Below, piece by piece: positions 1 through 6,717 of a stretch of DNA of 12,496 bases. The first letter of the stretch is position 1; each line of letters begins with the position of its first letter. Both the position numbers and the translations under genes were made by a program. The stretch is from Candidatus Bathyarchaeota archaeon. GTDB lineage: Archaea > Thermoproteota > Bathyarchaeia > Bathyarchaeales > Bathycorpusculaceae. A model generated the notes under the pieces. The model was not told where the DNA came from. It searched no databases and saw only the letters and a program-made list of their open reading frames with translations. The stretch spans positions 1 to 12,496 of the forward strand of contig DAOVMU010000019.1 of assembly GCA_030630585.1 (NCBI GenBank), written 5' to 3'.

Positions 1-1025
1 GCCAGTACATTTCGAGAAGGCCGAATACATTCTGCAATAAGCATAGAACCCACTGGAAAGATTATGCCTTGAACTGCACCGATTAAGGCGAAGATTCCTG
101 CAAAAATGAAACTGTCTGCAAAAATTGCTAAAGCTAAAGAAAAGACCGCTGCAAAGGCGATGCTGAGAGTCATAAGTGTTGGTTTGCTTACTCTCTCGAC
201 GATTCGCCCTACCGAAAGCCGTGTAATCGTACTAGCGATGTAGTATAAGAGGAAAAGCATGGAAACAAGCTCATCACTAAAATGAAGCGTTTCTCTCGCG
301 TAAAGTGGGGCATAAGCTAAGATCACCCCAAAAAGAACAAAGAATGCAAAACTTCCAACAAAAGCTGTGCCAAAGGCCGTGTTGCGCGTAATAGCTGAAA
401 TCTTGCTTTTAAGAGCTTCTCTGTCCACAGTTACACCTATAATTTGCCAGTTCTTTTCAATTGAGGAGAATTTCCTGTTAAGAAAGAAGGCTGCAACAAT
501 TCCAATGATACCCATCAAACCAGCAGAGTAGAACGTGTTTGAAACACCAAACAACGGAATACAAAACATAGTGATCACTGGCCCAGCCAACAAGCCTAGG
601 CTTAATGATGCAGTGTAAACGCCTACACCTTTATCTCTCTCAACACTTGAAATTGCCAAAGCAGCCAGAATTAGGGATGCTGTTCCGATAAAAGCATACG
701 CAAAGCCTTGCGTAGCACGCAAAACAATTAACAGGACAATATTATCTGCTAAAGGGTAAAGCGCTGGGCAGATGGAAAAAACTACAAAAGCGAGCAACAG
801 AAAAGTTATGGTCTTTCTCCCACCCGCGAATACACCTAAAGAAATTTTAGCTGAAGCAGAGGCAATGAAAAACGTGGCTGTTACTAAACCAACCATTTCA
901 ACAGATGCGTTCATTACATCTTTCACGTAAATCGATAATATAGGCGCAATAACTGAGGAAGAACCAATGTAGCTAAACCCCATCATACACATAATCAGAT
1001 GCGGTGTTAGCTGAAGCTTTTTCAA
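1..1025 (-). CDS. MFS transporter, C-terminus cut by window edge
   Basis: An open minus-strand frame of about 341 codons runs off the left edge without a stop, so the C-terminal part is missing. The protein is made of successive hydrophobic helices. The loop after helix 2 reads LGVFAGGRKT, a degenerate form of MFS motif A, a mid-protein loop has ERDKGVGVYT, and a second motif-A-like loop RLSVGRIVERVSKP follows the central cytosolic linker (around SSIEKNWQ to ALKSKISA). This is the usual 6+6 helix plan with its central loop. No ATG lies before helix 1; I chose TTG at 1025, which gives a short basic start (MKKLQLTPHL). The next ATG (992) would begin inside helix 1. No clear ribosome site is visible. 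It begins 26 nt after the ferritin-like stop and is probably co-transcribed. The substrate is unknown; drug or metabolite efflux is only a guess. Confidence 0.82.
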   Translation of the reverse strand, partial: MKKLQLTPHLIMCMMGFSYIGSSSVIAPILSIYVKDVMNASVEMVGLVTATFFIASASAKISLGVFAGGRKTITFLLLAFVVFSICPALYPLADNIVLLIVLRATQGFAYAFIGTASLILAALAISSVERDKGVGVYTASLSLGLLAGPVITMFCIPLFGVSNTFYSAGLMGIIGIVAAFFLNRKFSSIEKNWQIIGVTVDREALKSKISAITRNTAFGTAFVGSFAFFVLFGVILAYAPLYARETLHFSDELVSMLFLLYYIASTITRLSVGRIVERVSKPTLMTLSIAFAAVFSLALAIFADSFIFAGIFALIGAVQGIIFPVGSMLIAECIRPSRNVL

Positions 1026-1051
1026 TGGATCTACGCACGCTGTATCAGGTT

Positions 1052-1522
1052 TTAGCCAGCCAAGCGGGAATATCTAAACAGAAAATCCCACCATTTCTCA
1101 TCTTTGACCTTCTTGGCTTCACAAAGAAGCTCATACATCCGCTTAACTATCGCATGATGCTTCTTCTCGTCACTAACTATTTCTTGAAGAATAAACCGTA
1201 TACGATTATCGTCTATCTTATCGATGATTTCCTCGAAATCCTCAAGCATTCCACGTTCAATGCTAACATGATTCTTCATTACTTCGCGGAATCCTTCGCC
1301 TTCACATTTAAACTGTTCTTTTGAAGGAGATTCTAACAACTGCAGTATAACCGTTAACATGTGTTCATGTTTTGCGGAGTCTAAAGCAAGTTGGCAAAGC
1401 ATAAGCCGGATAACGGGGTTATTCGTTTTTTCAGCTGAAGCGTATAGAAGACTAGCGGCTTTCTTCTCATTTTCAATCTTCTCTTCAACTATCCTCTTAA
1501 ACTGTGGTTTGCCTATGGACAA
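1052..1522 (-). CDS. Ferritin-like four-helix protein (paralogue of 7425-7904)
   Basis: A 156-residue all-helical protein with candidate di-metal ligands E17 (helix 1, KIENEKK), H52 (LDSAKHEHM), E89 (VSIERGM) and E119/H122 (SDEKKHH), followed by a tryptophan-rich tail (KWWDFLF, about 144-149). The same layout and tail occur in the gene at 7425-7904, so the two are paralogues. In classical ferritins and rubrerythrins helix 2 carries ExxH; here the Glu position is Ser (SAKH), with an Asp one residue earlier. The only usable start is TTG at 1522, since TAA lies four codons upstream; an AAGGGA element sits about 6 nt before it. Probable role is iron or peroxide handling in the cytoplasm; the activity is inferred from fold and context only. 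It leads a two-gene unit with the MFS gene. Confidence 0.72.
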   Translation of the reverse strand: MSIGKPQFKRIVEEKIENEKKAASLLYASAEKTNNPVIRLMLCQLALDSAKHEHMLTVILQLLESPSKEQFKCEGEGFREVMKNHVSIERGMLEDFEEIIDKIDDNRIRFILQEIVSDEKKHHAIVKRMYELLCEAKKVKDEKWWDFLFRYSRLAG

Positions 1523-1553
1523 ATCAATCCCTTAAGCCGTTTGAACATTAATT

Positions 1554-1562
1554 CTATTTAAG
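1554..1562 (-). promoter_or_regulatory. TATA-like box for the ferritin-like/MFS unit
   Basis: On the minus strand this reads CTTAAATAG and sits about 36 nt before the TTG start at 1522. That spacing fits an archaeal TATA box with a transcript start near 1532 and a leader of about 10 nt. It was assigned by eye only. Confidence 0.4.
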
Positions 1563-1946
1563 CATTTCAGGGACTGTGCAGCGATTTTTGACTCTCCCTT
1601 ACCAGATAACGTAGTTGTGGACCCCACGCATTTTTGGTTTGCAGTTCTAACGCGCTAAGTCCAGCGAACTAAGTGTTGGAGTTAACCAAGATTTGCAGAG
1701 GCTTCCTCTTCTGTTTTCACTCGTTAATTCTATTCTAGCCTCTGTTGAAACACTGTTAAACCACTTTCAACATCCCATTTCCGATCACCATGCAGACTCC
1801 TCCTGAATCTTCATATAGAATCTACTCAGAGCTAAAACTTCAAACTCTGAAAACTCATAAAACCTTTATTCGGCTAACTATAAGTAGAGCGGTGTCTAAA
1901 TTCTCCACCGTGGAATAGCTGATGAAAGTTTTAAAATAAAAATCCG

Positions 1947-1953
1947 TATAAAT
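1947..1953 (+). promoter_or_regulatory. TATA-like box for the Lon-related protease
   Basis: TATAAAT about 44 nt before the ATG at 1994. A start site about 25 nt downstream would leave a leader of about 20 nt that contains the ribosome site AAAGGTGG. A second AT-rich element, TTTTAAAATA, lies near 1929 and is an alternative. Confidence 0.4.
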
Positions 1954-1993
1954 GTGGATTCAAAAAGTTTTGTTATGATCAAAGGTGGTATGT

Positions 1994-4402
1994 ATGTCGA
2001 GTGAATTGACTTTTAAAGAGCTTAGAAGAGAATGTGACCCCGTGTTACTGATGAGTTGTGAAACCACTGAGGAGATCTCGCCGCTTGAGGGAATTATCGG
2101 CCAAGAGAGGGCGGTAAGAGCACTTAGATTTGGCTTAGAAATCAAGGAAAGCGGGTTCAACATCTACGTGTCTGGTCCTTCTGGAACTGGTAGAACAACC
2201 GCAGTAAAAGACTTCCTAGAGGAGATAGCCAAAAAGAAACCAGCACCTTCAGACTGGTGTTATGTGAACAACTTCCGCAATTCATATCAACCTAAGGCTA
2301 TAAGGCTACCTCCTGGAAAAGGCAGAGACTTCCAAAAAGACATGGCTGATTTTATCACCGAGGCACGAAGAATGCTTCCTAAAGCATTCGAAAGTGAAGA
2401 CTATGCAACCAAGAAAGAGGCGGCAATCAGAACCGTCGAGGAAGAAAGGAAGAAACTCTTTGCTGACCTCAACAAGAGAGCTCAAGAGAAAGGCTTTGTT
2501 CTTCAAATAACACCTGTAGGGCTACTTACTATTCCCGTTGTGGATGGACGACCCTTAGGAGATCAGGATTTTGTGAAACTAAGCCCGAAGATGAAGAGTG
2601 AAATTCAAAGGAAAAGAGAAGAGTTAAGGGCTGAGTTAAGGAGCGCTCTGAGGAAGCTACGGGGTCTAGAGAGCAAGGGTAACGAAAAGCTTAAGAAAGT
2701 CAATCGGGAGGTTGCCCTTTACGCTATTGGTCATCTGGTCACTGATTTAACAGGGAGATACAAGGAGTTCCCCGAGGTCACCACCTACATAAAAGAAGTG
2801 CAAGACAACATACTAGACAAACTTGCAGATTTTACGGGAAAGCCCAAGGCTGGTGCTCCCGCACCGTTTCCCTGGATGAAGGAGCTCCCCTTCAGAAAAT
2901 ATGAAGTAAACCTGATAGTGGACAACTCTGATCTTCAGGGAGCTCCTGTAATTGTGGAACTCAATCCAACTTACCAAAACCTGTTCGGGAGAATAGAAAA
3001 GGAGGCACAGTTCGGCGTGTTATCCACAGATTTCACCATGATCCGGGGTGGTTCCCTGCACAAGGCTAATGGCGGATACATAGTGCTTCCAGTTGAGGAG
3101 CTGCTTCGAAACGTTTTCTCTTGGGACGGTTTAAAGAGGGCTTTGAAAAGCGAGTGCGTAATAATCGAAGAAGCTGGGGAACGCCTAGGCTTCATCACTA
3201 CAAAAGGGTTGAGACCAGCACCTATTCCATTGCGTACTAAAGTAGTTCTCATAGGAAATCCGCGGCTCTACCAAATGCTGTACATGTTAGACTTAGACTT
3301 TAAGGAACTGTTCAAAGTTAAGGCGGATTTCGACAGTATTATGGACAGAACAGAAGAGAACATGCGAAAATACGCAAGTTTCATCTGCACCTTCTGCCGA
3401 AAGGAGAAACTGAAACACCTTGATGCGTCAGCTGTTGCCAAAGTGATCGAGTACGGTTCTAGATTATCAGGACATCAAGAGAAGCTGTCCACGAGATTCG
3501 CTGACATCGCAGACATTATTCGAGAGGCCACGTTTTATGCCACCCAAGAGAATTCCAACTATGTAACAGCTAGCCACATTAAAAAAGCAATAGAGGAAAA
3601 AATCTATCGATCTAATCTGGTCCAAGAGAAGATTCAGGAGATGATCCAGCGAGGCGTTCTTCTCATAGACACGGAAGATGAGGTTGTAGGTCAAGTGAAT
3701 GGTCTTTCTGTCTTGAGCTTAGGGGATTTTGCCTTTGGAAGACCCTCCCGCGTCACTGCCAGCATAGGCTTGGGTCGAGAAGGAGTCATCGACATCGAAC
3801 GAGAGGCAAAACTGGGAGGACGCATCCACACTAAGGGCGTGATGATCCTGAGCGGGTATCTAGCTGGGAAATATGCTCAAGATAAGCCTCTCAGTCTTTC
3901 CGCCCGTTTGGTTTTTGAGCAAAGCTACTCAGGAGTAGAGGGTGACAGCGCCTCGAGTACTGAACTCTATGCTATCCTCTCTTCTCTTTCAGGGCTTCCT
4001 ATCAAACAAGGTGTTGCCGTTACTGGTTCAGTGAATCAAAGGGGTGAAGTTCAAGCTATTGGTGGGGTGAATGAGAAGGTGGAGGGTTTCTTTGAGGTCT
4101 GTAAAGTCCAAGGTCTCACCGGTCAACAAGGTGTAATCATCCCTGGAAGTAACGTTCAAAACCTGATGCTGAAGGAAGAAGTGGTGGATGCCGTTCGAGA
4201 AGGAAAGTTCCACATATACCCTGTGAAGACTATCGATGAAGGAATTGAGATTCTTACAGGAGTCAAAGCAGGCACCAGACGACCTGATGGAGCATTTGAG
4301 GAAGAAACAGTGAATTACAGAGTAGATAGCCGACTAGATGAGATGGCCGACAAGCTGAGGGAATTTCCTGAGTTCATTGCAGAAGGAAGAATAAGGAAAT
4401 AG
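1994..4402 (+). CDS. Lon-related AAA+ ATP-dependent Ser-Lys protease
   Basis: An 802-residue protein with an N-terminal ATPase module and a C-terminal Lon protease domain. The P-loop SGPSGTGRTTAV starts at S60; residues about 120-285 form a long charged helical insert; HKANGGYIVLPVEELL (356-371) occupies the Walker B region; VVLIGNPRLY (417-426) fits sensor 1. In the protease domain S652 lies in GDSAS and K695 in GGVNEKVEGFF, 43 residues apart as in the Ser-Lys dyad of Lon enzymes. No membrane helices were seen, unlike typical archaeal LonB, so it resembles the soluble Lon-related family with an AAA_32-type ATPase. ATG 1994 was preferred over GTG 1985 because AAAGGTGG ends 5-6 nt before it. 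Expected role: degradation of damaged or regulatory proteins. The Walker A Lys is Arg, and the usual Walker B Asp is not obvious; see findings. Confidence 0.9.
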   Translation: MSSELTFKELRRECDPVLLMSCETTEEISPLEGIIGQERAVRALRFGLEIKESGFNIYVSGPSGTGRTTAVKDFLEEIAKKKPAPSDWCYVNNFRNSYQPKAIRLPPGKGRDFQKDMADFITEARRMLPKAFESEDYATKKEAAIRTVEEERKKLFADLNKRAQEKGFVLQITPVGLLTIPVVDGRPLGDQDFVKLSPKMKSEIQRKREELRAELRSALRKLRGLESKGNEKLKKVNREVALYAIGHLVTDLTGRYKEFPEVTTYIKEVQDNILDKLADFTGKPKAGAPAPFPWMKELPFRKYEVNLIVDNSDLQGAPVIVELNPTYQNLFGRIEKEAQFGVLSTDFTMIRGGSLHKANGGYIVLPVEELLRNVFSWDGLKRALKSECVIIEEAGERLGFITTKGLRPAPIPLRTKVVLIGNPRLYQMLYMLDLDFKELFKVKADFDSIMDRTEENMRKYASFICTFCRKEKLKHLDASAVAKVIEYGSRLSGHQEKLSTRFADIADIIREATFYATQENSNYVTASHIKKAIEEKIYRSNLVQEKIQEMIQRGVLLIDTEDEVVGQVNGLSVLSLGDFAFGRPSRVTASIGLGREGVIDIEREAKLGGRIHTKGVMILSGYLAGKYAQDKPLSLSARLVFEQSYSGVEGDSASSTELYAILSSLSGLPIKQGVAVTGSVNQRGEVQAIGGVNEKVEGFFEVCKVQGLTGQQGVIIPGSNVQNLMLKEEVVDAVREGKFHIYPVKTIDEGIEILTGVKAGTRRPDGAFEEETVNYRVDSRLDEMADKLREFPEFIAEGRIRK

Positions 4403-4428
4403 CGCAGCTTAATTGTAAACTGGGGGGG

Positions 4429-4560
4429 TGCGAAACTGACATTCAAGGATTGTTCGTTGCAGGAGACGTTACCAGTGTTCCAGAGAAGCAAATAATAGTA
4501 ATTGAAGGAGAAGGTTGCAAAGCAGCGCTGTCAGCTTTCGTGTATCTTTCTCAAAAATGA
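4429..4560 (+). pseudogene. trxB: Relic of thioredoxin reductase C-terminus
   Basis: The frame from 4429 to TGA 4558-4560 encodes about 43 residues that match the end of a thioredoxin reductase or related FAD-disulfide oxidoreductase. TDIQGLFVAGDVTS is the second FAD-binding motif (GxFAAGD), then EKQIIVIEGEGCKAALSA and a final YLSQK match the C-terminal helix that contacts FAD and NAD(P)H. Nothing upstream resembles the remaining 250 or more residues: the frame runs back into the end of lon and a G7 run at 4422-4428, with no start codon or ribosome site. It therefore looks like a scar of deletion or rearrangement. It lies 27 nt behind lon and ends 3 nt before the convergent thioredoxin stop. 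Assembly error is the main alternative. Confidence 0.75.
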
Positions 4561-4563
4561 AAA

Positions 4564-4941
4564 CTAAGTCTTCAGCGGCGTGCTCCGCCTAATGCATTCC
4601 CTATGTTTCTCAAACATATCGTCGATTACCTTTTTTAGATGTTCTTTGGGCATAAAGCCCAAGGTCTGACCTACGGGTCTTCCCTCACAGAAGAACGTCA
4701 AAGTGGGAGTACTCATAATTCCGTGATGGATTGCTATCTCGCGATTGCTCGAATTCTCTAAAACGTTTAACTTCACAAATTTGATTTTGTCTTTATACTC
4801 TTCAGCAACTTCGCTCAATATCGGATTGAGTTGTATACAAAAAGGACAGCGGTCATGCCAAAAATCAACAATGGTCAAAATATCAGACTGTAAAACCTCT
4901 TGTTCCCAATTATTCGCGTTTGCTTCTAAAACGGTCCCCAT
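4564..4941 (-). CDS. Thioredoxin-like protein with CPFC active site
   Basis: A 125-residue single thioredoxin fold: N-terminal strand-helix, then TIVDFWHDRCPFCIQLNP (23-40), and the cis-proline loop MSTPTLTFF with P79. The redox pair is C32/C35, but the dipeptide between them is Pro-Phe rather than Gly-Pro, and the WAxWCGPC context is replaced by WHDRCPFC. An extra Cys lies at 85, and the C-terminal 20 residues are charged (EKHRECIRRS). There is no signal peptide, so it is cytoplasmic. It closes the stress island, 93 nt after the rubrerythrin-like gene, with its own TATA-like box. Likely reductant for arsenate reductase, peroxiredoxin or target proteins; its own reductase is not intact in this window. 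CPFC changes the expected redox potential, but the value cannot be read from sequence. Confidence 0.88.
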   Translation of the reverse strand: MGTVLEANANNWEQEVLQSDILTIVDFWHDRCPFCIQLNPILSEVAEEYKDKIKFVKLNVLENSSNREIAIHHGIMSTPTLTFFCEGRPVGQTLGFMPKEHLKKVIDDMFEKHRECIRRSTPLKT

Positions 4942-4973
4942 TCTCGGTCACGCCTGAACTGTTATAGAGCAAG

Positions 4974-4985
4974 AATATTAAATAT
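4974..4985 (-). promoter_or_regulatory. TATA-like box for the thioredoxin gene
   Basis: The minus strand reads GATATTTAATAT, centred about 38 nt before ATG 4941. Transcription would begin near 4955 and leave a leader of about 14 nt with GTGA as the only ribosome-site-like element. This suggests the thioredoxin can be transcribed separately from the upstream island. Confidence 0.42.
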
Positions 4986-5034
4986 CTTTGCACGAGTGAA
5001 AGATTTGGCTCTTGTGTGTGCATGTTTTCATTGT

Positions 5035-5499
5035 TCAGTTTTCCGTTAATACGTATTCATCGTATTCTCTTTCAATTCTGTTTTTGTGCATTAACTCTTC
5101 TTGGGCCAAATTGGAGAACAATTCACCAACATCTGTGCCTTCGAGTTCCAACGCTAAGGAATTATAGTATTCATAGGTGCTTTTTTCTCGTTTTGCCGCG
5201 TAAACTAGTATTCTCTGGTAATCCGCATCTTCGGATAAGGTGGTGTCTTCCATCACGTCAACAATTCTGAGGTTTTGAATGTTCCTTGCGTCAGAGCCCA
5301 GTTCTGAAATTCTTTCTTTTTTTTCCATTATCGCTATGAGCTTATCTTTATGTTTTAATTCTTCCTGGGCCAGTTCCTTGAGGAATTTCTTGGATGATGG
5401 AATTTTGACTCTTTCTTGTGCCATTGTATAAAGTTTGTAGGATTCTTCTTCAATCTTAACTGCTGCTTCAAGAATTGCGTTCAGGTTTAGCTTTATTAT
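5035..5499 (-). CDS. Rubrerythrin-like ferritin-fold protein, apparent ATA start
   Basis: A rubrerythrin-type four-helix di-iron domain without the C-terminal rubredoxin module. From the first ATG (5424) the protein would have 129 residues and lack helix 1. The frame continues upstream with ILEAAVKIEEESYKLYT, which is exactly the expected helix 1 with its Glu ligand (E17-E19) and Tyr. Further ligands are E47/H50 (AQEELKH), a Glu in KREKSTYEYY, and EExxH in AQEELMH. The frame opens after TAG 5512-5514 and has no ATG, GTG or TTG before 5424. AGGAG at 5513-5509 lies 9 nt before ATA 5499, which also overlaps the TAA of the preceding small ORF as ATAA. I therefore place the start at ATA 5499 (154 residues); CTG 5484 is an alternative. 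Probable role: peroxide reduction with rubredoxin or another small carrier as donor. Confidence 0.72.
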   Translation of the reverse strand: MIKLNLNAILEAAVKIEEESYKLYTMAQERVKIPSSKKFLKELAQEELKHKDKLIAIMEKKERISELGSDARNIQNLRIVDVMEDTTLSEDADYQRILVYAAKREKSTYEYYNSLALELEGTDVGELFSNLAQEELMHKNRIEREYDEYVLTEN

Positions 5500-5669
5500 C
5501 GCTCTCGTCTCCTAGAAAATGTGAGTTGTTTGTTTCTAAAACATAAAGCTTTCGTGTGCGTGAAATAGTTGCCAACGTGTACATTCGGGTTCTTGGAACA
5601 GTTCTGACAGAAGCCTTCCACCATTTCATAAGTGCTGTAAACAGCTATCTTTTCTTTCATGTTCTCCAT
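5496..5669 (-). CDS. Small Cys/His protein of 57 residues, unknown
   Basis: ATG 5669 (or ATG 5660) opens a 57- or 54-residue ORF preceded by AAGGGAG; that site is very close to the first ATG and suits the second one slightly better. The sequence has C21-Q-N-C24, H31, H38 and C43, a possible metal- or disulfide-forming set, and an Arg-rich end (SRRRER). There is no signal peptide or membrane helix. I do not recognise the family. Its TAA (5498-5496) overlaps the apparent ATA start of the rubrerythrin-like gene by 4 nt in the ATAA arrangement, which suggests translational coupling. Its position in a redox island makes a small metal-binding or electron-carrier role conceivable, but that is only inferred. 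It could still be a leader ORF or a chance frame. Confidence 0.5.
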   Translation of the reverse strand: MENMKEKIAVYSTYEMVEGFCQNCSKNPNVHVGNYFTHTKALCFRNKQLTFSRRRER

Positions 5670-5713
5670 GTCTCCCTTTCTTATTCCAAATTTTGAATCT
5701 CGACCATTCCACC

Positions 5714-5720
5714 AAAAAAA
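5714..5720 (-). terminator. T7 run after arsC, possible terminator
   Basis: The minus strand carries seven consecutive T about 100 nt after the arsC stop and before the small Cys/His ORF. Archaeal intrinsic termination needs mainly a T run, so this may end the arsC transcript. There is no strong hairpin. Confidence 0.25.
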
Positions 5721-5817
5721 TCTGAGGAAACATCAAGTTTTTTGAAAGCATCTTAAATCCAGACGGACTAAACAAAATTCTCGACATAAATCTAAACCGT
5801 TTCAGTTGATTTCTCTG

Positions 5818-6232
5818 TCAACTGTCTTCACAGAATGTCTTTTCGATCCAATTCCTGATTTCATCTCTTACACGCCTAACTGTTTCAATTATTTCATCTT
5901 CCGCACCTTTGAACTCCGATGGATCTGTAAATCCTTTGTGAAGGATTTTTTCTCCTGGAAAGAATGGGCAGACCTCTTTTGATTCCTCGCATACTGTAAT
6001 TACACAGCTGAATTTTTTTCCACGGAACTCTTCGATGCTTTTTGAACGATGCTTTGAAATGTCAATTCCGGCCTCCGCTATTACTTCAATGGCATAAGGG
6101 TCAACTCTCGTATGTTCTACCCCTGGCGCTATAGGCTTCATATTTGTCTCCATAAAGCGCATTCAGGAGTCCCTGTGCCATTTGGGAACGGACAGAATTA
6201 TGCGTACAAATGAATAACACTTTTTTCTTCAT
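5818..6232 (-). pseudogene. arsC: Arsenate reductase (thioredoxin-coupled type), one-base frameshift
   Basis: Two overlapping frames together encode one LMW-phosphatase-fold arsenate reductase. Frame 1 starts at ATG 6232 (GTGATC ribosome site) with KVLFICTHNSVRSQMAQG and runs through YEAYSA before ending at TGA 6103-6101. Frame 2 resumes with GVEHTRVDPYAIEV and continues to the C-terminal EIRNWIEKTF. Removing one base at 6120-6124 (the A or one G of CCAGGGG, minus strand) joins them into 137 residues, the normal family length. In the joined protein C9 lies in the CX5RS phosphate loop, C81 and C88 form the C-x6-C redox relay seen in thioredoxin-dependent enzymes, and D103 sits in FTDPS. All catalytic residues are intact, so this is a very recent lesion, a sequencing error or, less likely, a recoding site. 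Expected reaction: arsenate to arsenite. Confidence 0.85.
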
Positions 6233-6292
6233 TAGATCACGCAACAGATCTTGATAGGTGATTCAGGTTCAACAACGGCTTGTTAAGTGATC

Positions 6293-6299
6293 AAAAAAA
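6293..6299 (-). terminator. T7 run after desulfoferrodoxin, possible terminator
   Basis: The minus strand has CCCTCC followed by seven T at about 41-47 nt past the desulfoferrodoxin stop, within the 107-nt gap before arsC. It could terminate the EncFtn-dfx transcript; no convincing stem was found. Confidence 0.35.
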
Positions 6300-6339
6300 G
6301 AGGAGGGTGTTAGAAATGTCTCTTGGACTCTTTTTGCAT

Positions 6340-6717
6340 CTACTTTGTCTTCCATAGTCCGTGGATGCTGCAGTATTCTCTTGCCTGAACTCTTTCCGCT
6401 GTGGTTTCAAAATCTGCTTCTGGCTTGTCTCCCGGTTTTAGGAGTTTTCTGCAGGTTTCGCCGCCTGCGACTATTTCTATCCACTCGATGTAATGTTTTT
6501 GTTCCATAGGATGTGGAACGCTGCCGACCTTGACCTTTACTCTGTTCCCGACTTTTTCTATTACAGGGACATGTTTTTCTAAGCCCGCATCTGCGGTTTT
6601 CTCTGTGAGCAAATCCATCGGCTGACCACAACAGACAAGCTGGCCTACTCCAATGTGTATCACTTCAACAATGTTGCCACAAACATTACATTTGTAGATC
6701 TGTCTTAGCTCAGTCAT
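6340..6717 (-). CDS. dfx: Desulfoferrodoxin (two-iron superoxide reductase)
   Basis: A 125-residue protein with both metal centres. The N-terminal desulforedoxin domain binds a rubredoxin-like Fe through C10, C13, C29 and C30 (YKCNVCGN and LVCCGQ). The C-terminal domain carries the Fe(His)4Cys site: H49 in LEKHVPV with the adjacent catalytic E47-K48, H69 and H75 in SVPHPMEQKHYIEW, and C116 and H119 in YCSIHGLWK. It reduces superoxide to hydrogen peroxide in the cytoplasm without making O2, taking electrons from rubredoxin or a similar carrier; a rubredoxin gene lies upstream in the same island. ATG 6717 overlaps the stop of the EncFtn-like gene by 4 nt (ATGA), which indicates coupled translation. 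All expected ligands are present, so activity is likely. Confidence 0.96.
   Translation of the reverse strand: MTELRQIYKCNVCGNIVEVIHIGVGQLVCCGQPMDLLTEKTADAGLEKHVPVIEKVGNRVKVKVGSVPHPMEQKHYIEWIEIVAGGETCRKLLKPGDKPEADFETTAERVQAREYCSIHGLWKTK

Larger units (their letters stand above)
1523..1984. other. Gap of about 460 bp without recognisable gene
   Basis: This stretch separates divergent genes. Its edges hold the TATA-like boxes of the ferritin-like gene (left) and Lon (right). The middle is AT-rich and has stops in all frames apart from a 42-codon plus-strand ORF with no support. It contains a short hairpin-like sequence, GAGGCTTCCTC at 1698-1708, whose 13-nt extension recurs in the other gene-poor gap near 7123. 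I see no tRNA, rRNA or CRISPR repeat. Confidence 0.5.

Noticed and set aside
1004..1324. A 106-codon plus-strand ORF
   Set aside because: It is antisense to the ferritin-like gene and MFS start; no family features or ribosome site.
1790..1918. 42-codon plus-strand ORF in the gap before lon
   Set aside because: No ribosome site, no recognised motif, and composition like the surrounding AT-rich DNA.
6316..6357. 13-residue plus-strand ORF behind a strong AGGAGGGTG site
   Set aside because: The ribosome-site-like sequence is good, but the frame is only 13 residues long, is antisense to the end of dfx and has no partner. Probably chance.
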